A stretch of 64,000 nt of DNA from positions 19,376 through 83,375 of the forward strand of contig JANXNI010000035.1 of the NCBI GenBank assembly GCA_025354165.1. Direction: 5' to 3'. Positions within the stretch are counted from its first letter, which is position 1. Every line of letters begins with the position of its first letter. The notes under the pieces are model-generated. The model searched no databases, was not told the origin of the DNA, and worked only from the letters and a program-made list of their open reading frames with translations. Below, piece by piece: positions 18,024-25,416 of this stretch. This DNA comes from Burkholderiales bacterium (GTDB lineage Bacteria > Pseudomonadota > Gammaproteobacteria > Burkholderiales > Casimicrobiaceae). The position numbers and the translations under genes are program-made.

Positions 18024-18095
18024 TAGATGACGGCGTGCTTTCGTGATGTAACGCGGGAGTGGGCTGGCAGCCCGACGACCACCCAACAACCAAAC

Positions 18096-18268
18096 CTAGT
18101 TCAGCAACCCCGAAAGGTGCGCCTCAATCGCGGCCGGGTCGGTGCGTTGCGCGTTGGTGCCTAGCGCGCCTGTGACGAGCGCGGTGCCGCGCAGACCGAG
18201 GCGGTAGCGCACGATGAGCAGGCCGTCGGTGGTGGCGTAAATGATTTCATTTTCGTGCGAGCCCCGTT
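18096..18268 (-). pseudogene. Orphan C-terminal fragment of a dockerin-like secreted protein
   Basis: On the minus strand an open stretch reads ENEIIYATTDGLLIVRYRLG, LRGTALVTGALGTNAQRTDP and AAIEAHLSGLLN before a TAG at 18096. It is closely similar to the module at the end of the neighbouring DUF1566 protein (ATDGVLLIRYLFGLRGSAL). It has no start codon of its own and is cut on its 5' side by the dispersed repeat that begins at 18272. It is the surviving 3' end of a lost gene. Confidence 0.7.
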
Positions 18269-18271
18269 CAT

Positions 18272-18387
18272 CCGCTTTTCCGTGAAAGCCTTATTTGATA
18301 TGGGACGAGAGCGATTTACTGGCAAAGTCGATAAACGCTGTTTTATGCAGTTATCCCAGGTGTGATGGCGCTTTCAGCGAAAAGCGG
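18272..18387 (-). repeat. MITE-like dispersed element, copy G
   Basis: About 116 bases bounded by inverted ends CCGCTTTTCCGTGAAAGCC and GGCGCTTTCAGCGAAAAGCGG (shown without its last base in the family consensus). Read on the minus strand it aligns over most of its length with the copy at 51295-51408, including a CATCACAC block, TATCGACTTT, and CCCATATCAAAT. It abuts a truncated gene at 18096-18268. Confidence 0.75.
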
Positions 18388-18497
18388 CTACGCGATGCAA
18401 CGCTCAAAAACCTGTTGAATCCGGTATCCCGCGTGGCATGTGATGCCGAGTGCCGTAACGCGAGACGTTTAGATGGAAACCCCAGTCCGACTAACGC

Positions 18498-19448
18498 CTA
18501 CGGTTTCAGGGCGTCAATGGCCGCTGCAACATCAACGTCGCTTCGCGCCGAGTTTTTTGCACCTGCTGTCAATGCTGGGCCAGACAATCCTAGCAATCGC
18601 CGCAAGATCATGAGCCCGTCCGTGGTTGCCAAAACGCTTGCGTCGTTATCGACGTCAAAGCTCATCAAGTTGGCGGCGATGTGCGCTTCGATTTGTGCGG
18701 CGGATCGCTGCGGCGCAGTGCCGAGTGCGCCATCAGTCAACGCTGACCCGCGCAAGCCAAACAAATAACGTATCAGCAGCACGCCGTCTGTCGCTGCTGA
18801 GTACTGGGTGGCTGCGTCGCTATCGTCGATATTCAGGATTGGCAACTCGGGCAGCGGCGTGTCAAACGTTTGTCCCGCTCGAACCAATCGGACGGCGCCG
18901 GTGGTGTCTGACTTCGAACCCGTGTTGGAGCTTCCGTCTCCGAACAGCACAAACCATGCGAGCGAAGTCTCCCCGGCCGCCGTGGTGCTCGTCCAGGCCA
19001 ACCCACCCGCCCTACCCGGAAAAACAGTGCTATTGATCGCGGGGAAGGCACAGCTGTCGTCGACGAGGCTTTCGAGCTCTTTCCGGTTAGGCAGACGCCA
19101 GTCGCTGTATCCAGCGAACGCGCTGTTTTTTGCGGCGGCGAGCGCGTTTGGCCAACTTACGTCGAGCGCAGTGCCCGTGGCACAGGCAGCGTCAGACAAA
19201 CCGTCCTGGCATTGCTTCCACATCAAGCCGGTTGGATTGTGCGTAACGGTGCCATCGATGTTGACGGTGAAATCGGACGTAGGCGTGGCGCTCGGGAGGA
19301 TGTCGCCACGGCAAGAGGCATGCGCCTGAAGCGACGCGAATGCAACAAGAACTGCCATCGTGCTCAACCCAGCGTTGCGCAGCGTGAAGCGACGCGAGCA
19401 CGAGTTCAAAGCGTTCACGGATTTCGGGGCGAAAAGTTCTGTAAACAT
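18498..19448 (-). CDS. Secreted DUF1566 (Lcl C-terminal) protein with two dockerin-like modules
   Basis: A 316-residue exported protein. The signal peptide covers about residues 1-46 and ends near AHA-S. A DUF1566 domain follows, with VTHNPTGLMWKQCQDG, WPNALAAAKNSAFAGYSDWR, LPNRKELESLVD and a closing RLVRAGQ. The last roughly 110 residues hold two dockerin-like modules: DDSDAATQYSAATDGVLLIR with YLFGLRGSAL, and FDVDNDASVLATTDGLMIL with RRLLGLSGPAL. ATG 19448 has GAGGAG upstream and shares its A with the stop of the preceding gene (TGATG), so the pair is translationally coupled. Function is unknown; surface or secreted location is likely. Confidence 0.8.
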   Translation of the reverse strand: MFTELFAPKSVNALNSCSRRFTLRNAGLSTMAVLVAFASLQAHASCRGDILPSATPTSDFTVNIDGTVTHNPTGLMWKQCQDGLSDAACATGTALDVSWPNALAAAKNSAFAGYSDWRLPNRKELESLVDDSCAFPAINSTVFPGRAGGLAWTSTTAAGETSLAWFVLFGDGSSNTGSKSDTTGAVRLVRAGQTFDTPLPELPILNIDDSDAATQYSAATDGVLLIRYLFGLRGSALTDGALGTAPQRSAAQIEAHIAANLMSFDVDNDASVLATTDGLMILRRLLGLSGPALTAGAKNSARSDVDVAAAIDALKP

Positions 19449-20284
19449 CACATCGCTCCTCGGACGAGTATCGCCGTGAATAAAGATGTTTTCAGTTGTT
19501 TGCCCGTGTATCCAAAATAAAACCACAGCATTCGGACTTTTGAAGTATCGAAGGCATCTGTCGTGTTGGTCCAGAAATAAACGTCAGCGTTTGTGTTGGG
19601 AAAATACGCAGCATCTATCGACGCGGCCGACGGATCGGTGATGCCCGAATGCACAAGTGTGCGTAGCTCACGTATCGTCGGCAAACGCCAGTCGGTAGCG
19701 CCACACACTCCGCCCGATGCGTTCACTGCGGCTACATAATTTTCGGTGTTGCACAGGCCGTTGTAAGGCGCTGCATCGAGGCTGCCACCACAGGTAGAGG
19801 TGAAGCCTACCAAACCTGGGTTACTGCCGTTCGTTGCGCTGTTGGTGGAATACCAGGTGTAGTAGTGCGATTTGTTGCGCAAACCGCTCGTGGTTTTGAC
19901 TTCCCACGTCAGGCCAGTGACGTTGTCTTTGGTGCAGGCCCAATCGGATGGGTTCGCGCCGAGCGCGGCGGTCGCCGCCAGTGTGCTGCCGTTGTTGGCA
20001 ATTTTTGTGTAGTCAAACCCTGCACTTCCTGCGCCCACTTTTGTGAGTTGACTGGCAAGGGCTGCAGCATCTCGCCCGTAGCGCGCGTCTTGCCGCGGGT
20101 TGACGCCTGAGTCGCCGCCGACTGCTGCGCTGCACGTCACAGGAGCGTTGTTCGCGTCGTAGCACTGCGTCACTCCGCTGTCGTTCAGCGAGGCCGCGTT
20201 TGCAGCGGAAAAGAACGGAGCGATCAGGACTGAAGCAAAAAAACCAAGGCGATGATCTGATCGGGACGTGGAGGTATCAGTCAT
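19448..20284 (-). CDS. Secreted DUF1566 (Lcl C-terminal) protein
   Basis: A 278-residue exported protein with a signal peptide ending near ANA-A. The DUF1566 pattern is clear: DNVTGLTWEVKTTSGLRNKS, YTWYSTNSATNGSNPG, ENYVAAVNASGGVCGATDWR, LPTIRELRTLVHSG, and a closing WTNTT...ILVRG. Paired cysteines suggest disulfides. It is the first gene of a two-gene operon with the coupled DUF1566 protein downstream and carries no dockerin-like tail itself. DUF1566 domains occur in surface and fimbrial-like proteins; the precise role is unknown. Confidence 0.8.
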   Translation of the reverse strand: MTDTSTSRSDHRLGFFASVLIAPFFSAANAASLNDSGVTQCYDANNAPVTCSAAVGGDSGVNPRQDARYGRDAAALASQLTKVGAGSAGFDYTKIANNGSTLAATAALGANPSDWACTKDNVTGLTWEVKTTSGLRNKSHYYTWYSTNSATNGSNPGLVGFTSTCGGSLDAAPYNGLCNTENYVAAVNASGGVCGATDWRLPTIRELRTLVHSGITDPSAASIDAAYFPNTNADVYFWTNTTDAFDTSKVRMLWFYFGYTGKQLKTSLFTAILVRGAM

Positions 20285-20407
20285 GAGCTCAACATTTCAA
20301 TACGCAGCCAAATGGCGATGCGGAAGGATATGCGCAGTCGAACACGTTCGTTGAACATTCGCAAAAAAAAACCGCCAGAGCGCTTTTTCTAGCCGTCGCC
20401 TAAATGG

Positions 20408-20792
20408 CTAGCAAATCGTTTTCGCTCGAAATTGCTTAATCGCGGCGTCATCGGTCACGAGCGTTGCGTCTTCGATGATCGCTTGAGCGGCGAGCATGCG
20501 GTCGAATGGATCGCGATGTTCGGCTTCGCATATTCCAGCGGTCACCGCATGTTGATAAGTGATGGTCGGATGCGCAAAGCCGTCGGGGGCGATGAGGTCG
20601 CCAAAGTTTGTCACCGCGTGTTCTGCGCCGGGCAGTTTGCCGATGCGATGCTTGGTCGCAATTTCCCAAGCGGAGGCCGCGTTGATGCGTACAACGTTGT
20701 TCTCGACACTCGTTTCGTTCACTGCTTCTTCGATGGCCGCAGAGCTTTCCTCCACCCCAGTGCAGAGCGCGGGCGTGAAGGCGCAGCGTCGT
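20408..20792 (-). pseudogene. Degenerate VapC-like PIN-domain toxin
   Basis: The open part (MEESSAAIEEAVNETSVENN, VVRINAASAWEIATKHRIGK, HRDPFDRMLAAQAIIED, ATLVTDDAAIKQF) matches the middle and end of type II VapC toxins, including the conserved SAASAWEIAIK-like and RDPFDRML motifs. The N-terminal LLDTHxLLW motif with the first catalytic Asp is missing from the frame; a decayed version, LHARALHWGGGKL, is found upstream in another frame. No VapB antitoxin gene is visible. A MITE-like copy starts 58 bases upstream. It is judged inactive. Confidence 0.7.
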
Positions 20793-20849
20793 CAGCGATC
20801 GTTAGTCCGGAAGTGTCATCTGCAACCCAATTTTACTTAGTAACTCATT

Positions 20850-20950
20850 GGTTGAAACGACCGCTACATTCGGGATTGAACACGATTTAATAGACAAGTC
20901 GACTTTTGGCAAAAATAGCAGATAGCCCTTTTGCAGTGGTCGTTGTGGTC
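20850..20950 (+). repeat. MITE-like dispersed element, copy A
   Basis: About 100 bases with GTTGAAACGACC at the left and TGGTCGTTGTGG at the right as imperfect inverted ends. The centre is the perfect palindrome AAGTCGACTT (20896-20905), followed by a GCCC block, as in the copies at 51.3 and 61.5 kb. Confidence 0.7.
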
Positions 20951-21424
20951 AATAGTTGATTGTGAGTTTGCTTGGAAAATTAACGTGATCGCCTTCGTTC
21001 CACGGCGTCGAGTGCGGAGTCGCGCCGACTTCACGCGTTCGGCAACGCTGCAGTTCGGGTGCTTCGATTAGCGCAATTGACACTGCCGGGGCGAGAATCG
21101 CAACTTCGCGTGACTCGGTTGAAAACACTGCCCGAGCGCCCCGCGCCATGAAAGAATCGCACGAGCGGGACATTGCTATCCGATTTCCTCTTTTGTGGCC
21201 GTCGTGGTGATTCGCGGGATATTTTCAAAATCGAAAGCGTCTGCCGCTGCGCTGTCGATACCTCATCTGTCAGCAGCGCCGCTGTCGATTGCTAACCTCC
21301 TGCCGGAAGGCGTGAGAGCGAAGAATGTCACGTGCCGAGTCAATCTGGAGAGGCTCGCATCACCACTTGACTGCTACGTGCGATTTGTAGGCAAACTATT
21401 CAACACAGAATCAAGGGGACCAGC
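20951..21424. other. Intergenic region upstream of the giant beta-helix gene
   Basis: No gene with family similarity or a plausible start was seen on either strand. The region is expected to contain the promoter for the 21425 gene, but no clear -35/-10 pair was identified. The only defined signal is AAGGGGA just before the ATG at 21425. Confidence 0.4.
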
Positions 21425-24400
21425 ATGACACGTGTGAAACAACAGGCATCCGGCGTTGGCTTGGCGGCGACATTTGCCCCGAAGTTTCCCGACGCGCCGC
21501 GCGTGTTTTCGACGATGAAGGCTCGGGCGTACGATCTTGTCAGCGGGTCGCTTAGTGTGTGCGCTGGGATGTTTGTCGATTCGCCACGCATTCAAGAAAC
21601 CATCAGCGCCGCCAGCTTGTCGGGCCGAGCCGATTGCGCGTTCGCCGTCGGTACTGCCATGATCAACGAGGTTGCAAGTGCAACCACCGGAGACGCAGCT
21701 GCATTGGCTATCGATCGGAAACCACCGGCCTTTTGCAAGGTTCGCAACGGGACCGTTGGCATGATTTGTTTCCTCGTTAGCCTCGCCTCAGCCGGTTGGG
21801 TTTCTGCGGCCACCTTCAATGTGAACACGCTTAGCGACACGCACGCGGTCAACCCGAGCGCGGGAACAGGACTGGATAGCACCGGCAAAATTTCGTTGCG
21901 CTCCGCTCTCGAGGTGGTGGAAAGCATCGGCGGGACGCAGACGATCAATCTTCCAGCCGGAACCTACAACCTTTCGCTGGGTACTATCACGTTTGGGGAC
22001 GTGGCCCAAAACGTATCCATTGCGGGAGCCAGTGCCGCGACCACAATTGTCAACATGACGACAACCGCGCAAAACCGCATCTTCCTGATCGGTACGACGG
22101 GGACGCTGCCCAACGTCCACACAACAATCAGCAATGTGCAGTTTACGGGCGGCAAGCTTACGGGAGACAACTATGGCGGGGGAGCCATAATTGCTGGCGG
22201 CCCGAGCAATAGCCTCACGCTGACTAACTGCATCTTTCAAAATGACACGATCGCCGCAGCGGTAGCCGGTGCTCCCGGAGGCGGTGCGGTGCGTTACAAC
22301 GGCGGCGGGTCGCTCACGATCACTGGCAGCGTATTCAACAACAATACCAACCCGCTTTCAGCCGGCGGCGCCGTAGATTATTTTTTTGAGAACCTGGTCG
22401 GTATCGGGAACGGCGTCGTCACGATTACAAATTCGACCTTCACGAATAATGGTGTAATGGCGACGGGTGCGACCGGTGGCGCCGTCAATATCGCGGCGCA
22501 GGGCCGCATCACGGCCGGTGTTACTTTCACCGTTTCCGTCTTGCGAAATACCTTCAGTGGCAACTCCGCGAGTGGCAGTTCGGGCACCGGCGGCGCGATT
22601 TCGGTGACGAACAGCTTTGATGTCGGCAATACGGCGCAGTTCAACTACAACCGTATCTTCGCCAATACCTCGAATGCCGCTCCGAGTGCGATGGCCGTAT
22701 CCGGCGGGAGCCAGGGCAACGTCGACGCGACGGACAACTGGTGGGGCGTGAATACCGGCCCCGGCACCACCGCAGCGAAATTAGGGGCCGGAGGTGGCAC
22801 TTTTAGTCTCGGCACCTGGCTGCAGCTTCGCAATAGCGCGAGCCCAACTTCCAGCAGTATTGGCAACACATCAACGGTCACTGCCGACATTCTCGGACGA
22901 AATTCGGGTGGCGCTATCGCAGCATCAAACCTGGCCGGACTGCCTTCGTTTCCTGCTGCCGGCAGCGCATTCAGCAACCCGCAAAAGGGCACGATTCCGG
23001 GCGGGTCAGTGCAATTTGTCGGCGGCGTGGCTAGTGTTGCCTTCACTGGAACTAGCCTTGGTTCGGGCGGCGTCGATGCCACCGCCGACAGTCAGACTCT
23101 GACCGCAGCGATCACGATCACGAAGGCAAACACCACTACTACGATCACCAACGCAGCGGCACTTGCCACGGCGACGGCGGTTGGCCAAAGCTATCCGGTG
23201 GCGGCTAGTGTGTCGACCGCAAGCGGTACGCCAAGTGGAAGCATCAACGTTAGTGACGGCTCGGTCGCCTGTACGATCACATTGCCAGCGACAAGTTGCA
23301 ATCTGACCAGCACTACGGCAGGCAACAAAACGGTCACGGCAACGTATTCTGGTGACGGCAATTACAACGGAAGCTCAACGACCAATTCGCATGTGGTCTA
23401 TTCCCCTGCGAACTTGTCGATTACCAAGTCGCACACCGGCAACTTCACACAAGGGACTACCGGAATCTGGAACCTGTTGGTGCAGAACAATGCTTCGGTC
23501 GCGTCCGCGACGACCGTTGGCGCCGTCACCGTGATCGACACGCTGCCTGCAGGTTACACAGTCTCCTCCGCCTCGGGAACCAACTGGACCTGCACGCCTG
23601 TCACCCAGACGGTGACCTGCAGCTCATCGCAGGTGATTGTCGGCAATGGCGGGCAGTTCTCGATCATTCAATTGGTGGTCAACATCCCTGCGAATTCGCC
23701 GACCAGCGTTACCAACAACGCCAAAGCATTTGGCGGTGGCGATACGACGCATACCAGCGCCGCAACCGGGGCGGCGGGCTCCGAAACCGTCACGGTGATC
23801 CAGGCTCCGGCAACCATTCAGCTTACTGCCGGCAACAACCAGAGCGTCGCAGTGACCGCGGCGTTCCCGACCAACCTGTCGGTCACTGTTCTCGACGCAG
23901 GGAACGCGCCGATCAGCGGACGGAGCACAACGTTCACGGCTCCCGCCAGCGGTGCCAGCGGCACGTTCGCAAACAGCAGCAACACGCTGACCACAGTGAC
24001 GAACGCCTCCGGGGTGGCAACGGCGGGCGTGTTTACTGCGAACGCAATTGGCGGAGGGCCGTACAACGTTAGCGTCACGGCCGGCTCCGCTCCGCAAGCG
24101 ACGTTCAATCTGACAAACGTTGCACCGCCGACGGTCGCCGTATCCAAGCTCGTCTCCGTTGACAACGGCGCAACCTACAGCGCCAGTTCCAGCGCGCCTC
24201 CGGGTACGAGCCTCATTTACAAACTCATCGCCAGCAACTCCGTCACAGCATTAGCGAGCCAGGTCCAGTTCAGCGATGTGTTGCCTGCTGGCGTAACAAT
24301 AGTGTCTGGCAGCGGGAAATTCGCGACCGCTACAGCGACAACTTATGCGGCGGCGACCAGTTTGACCGAAGGCTCTGGTGGTTACACGGCTGGCGCAGGC

Positions 24401-25228
24401 AGCGTTGCCTACAACCCGGGAGGAGCCACTGGCACTGTGGCCGCGAGCGGCGCGCTCGTGCTGTTCTTCAAAGTAACGATCAACAACGCGACCACCGGTA
24501 CGCTAACGAATAACGTCAGCGTCAACTACAACGATGCGATTGGCAATGCGCAGACGGCTGCGACCGGAAGTGCCGCGGTGACGGTGCAGAAGGCGAACCA
24601 GACGCTTACCTTCGGCGCCCCACCGGGAGCGCCGTTCCCGGTCGACAGCACGGCTACGGTCGTAGCCAGCAGTGCGAATCCGAACTCCGGCAACGCGATC
24701 ACTTATTCGAGCCTCACGACTGTCGTATGCAGCGTCAACAGCGTGAGCGGTTTGGTCGCCGGGGTCAGCATCGGCGCGTGCACGATCGCAGCCAACCAAC
24801 TGGGCAATTCGGCGTACAACGACGCGGCGCAAGTCACGCAGAGCTTCGCCGTTAGCGCAGCCTGCGATCTGGATATCAACGGCGACAGTGGTATCAACGC
24901 CGATAAAGACGGCGTGCTGCTGACTCGCTATTTGCTGGGTTTCCGCGGCGCATCGCTGATTGCCAATGTGCCACTCGGCGCGGGTCGTGCAGACGCGCAG
25001 GCGGTGGAAAATTTCATTGGCAGCGGCTCGCAGTACGACGTGTTCGGCCGCGTGGTTCTAGCGCCAACTGCGCACCGTGATGGTGTGGTGTTGATTCGGA
25101 TCATGCTCGGTGTGCCGGATGCTTCGCTGCTCGGTGGAATGACGGTGCCCGCAGGCGCTACGTACACGCAAGGTGCAACCGTTCGAGCTAATGTGAATCG
25201 GCGGTGCGGCACGAGCTTTTTGCCGTAG
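21425..25228 (+). CDS. Giant secreted beta-helix/Ig-like protein with C-terminal dockerin-like modules
   Basis: A 1267-residue protein. An Ala-rich hydrophobic segment that looks like a signal sequence (GMICFLVSLASAGWVSA) lies only at about residues 112-128. After it come a CSLREP-like entry (TFNVNTLSD...ISLRSALEVVE), right-handed beta-helix repeats (to about residue 470), an Ig-like domain of Big_3 type (SYPVAASVSTASGTPSGSIN, VTATYSGDGNYNGSS), two DUF11-type repeats (LSITKSHTGNFTQGTTG, DTLPAGYTV; SDVLPAGVTI) and a C-terminal region (about 1147-1267) with two dockerin-like modules: CDLDINGDSG...DGVLLTRYLLG and HRDGVVLIRIMLG, ending NRRCGTSFLP. ATG 21425 has a good AAGGGGA site, leaving an unusual 110-residue pre-signal region; ATG 21659 is an alternative. 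Likely an adhesin-like surface protein. Confidence 0.8.
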   Translation: MTRVKQQASGVGLAATFAPKFPDAPRVFSTMKARAYDLVSGSLSVCAGMFVDSPRIQETISAASLSGRADCAFAVGTAMINEVASATTGDAAALAIDRKPPAFCKVRNGTVGMICFLVSLASAGWVSAATFNVNTLSDTHAVNPSAGTGLDSTGKISLRSALEVVESIGGTQTINLPAGTYNLSLGTITFGDVAQNVSIAGASAATTIVNMTTTAQNRIFLIGTTGTLPNVHTTISNVQFTGGKLTGDNYGGGAIIAGGPSNSLTLTNCIFQNDTIAAAVAGAPGGGAVRYNGGGSLTITGSVFNNNTNPLSAGGAVDYFFENLVGIGNGVVTITNSTFTNNGVMATGATGGAVNIAAQGRITAGVTFTVSVLRNTFSGNSASGSSGTGGAISVTNSFDVGNTAQFNYNRIFANTSNAAPSAMAVSGGSQGNVDATDNWWGVNTGPGTTAAKLGAGGGTFSLGTWLQLRNSASPTSSSIGNTSTVTADILGRNSGGAIAASNLAGLPSFPAAGSAFSNPQKGTIPGGSVQFVGGVASVAFTGTSLGSGGVDATADSQTLTAAITITKANTTTTITNAAALATATAVGQSYPVAASVSTASGTPSGSINVSDGSVACTITLPATSCNLTSTTAGNKTVTATYSGDGNYNGSSTTNSHVVYSPANLSITKSHTGNFTQGTTGIWNLLVQNNASVASATTVGAVTVIDTLPAGYTVSSASGTNWTCTPVTQTVTCSSSQVIVGNGGQFSIIQLVVNIPANSPTSVTNNAKAFGGGDTTHTSAATGAAGSETVTVIQAPATIQLTAGNNQSVAVTAAFPTNLSVTVLDAGNAPISGRSTTFTAPASGASGTFANSSNTLTTVTNASGVATAGVFTANAIGGGPYNVSVTAGSAPQATFNLTNVAPPTVAVSKLVSVDNGATYSASSSAPPGTSLIYKLIASNSVTALASQVQFSDVLPAGVTIVSGSGKFATATATTYAAATSLTEGSGGYTAGAGSVAYNPGGATGTVAASGALVLFFKVTINNATTGTLTNNVSVNYNDAIGNAQTAATGSAAVTVQKANQTLTFGAPPGAPFPVDSTATVVASSANPNSGNAITYSSLTTVVCSVNSVSGLVAGVSIGACTIAANQLGNSAYNDAAQVTQSFAVSAACDLDINGDSGINADKDGVLLTRYLLGFRGASLIANVPLGAGRADAQAVENFIGSGSQYDVFGRVVLAPTAHRDGVVLIRIMLGVPDASLLGGMTVPAGATYTQGATVRANVNRRCGTSFLP

Positions 25229-25416
25229 TGCGAGGTATCTCGGTGGTGCTCTGAGAGAAGCCGCTAAATGGTGAATTCGGTGAGTTGCAAGTCAGCGCAG
25301 TCGTTGCAGCTGCGCTGCATATCCCACCTGAACACGTAGTGACAATCGTCGATCGGACGTCTACACTTTGCCAGCCGCTATGGTGCAGCCAAAAAAGTAC
25401 AGATTCGGAGGGGACA

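Noticed and set aside
20949..21173. Minus-strand open frame of 74 codons
   Set aside because: No ribosome site or family resemblance; composition looks non-coding.
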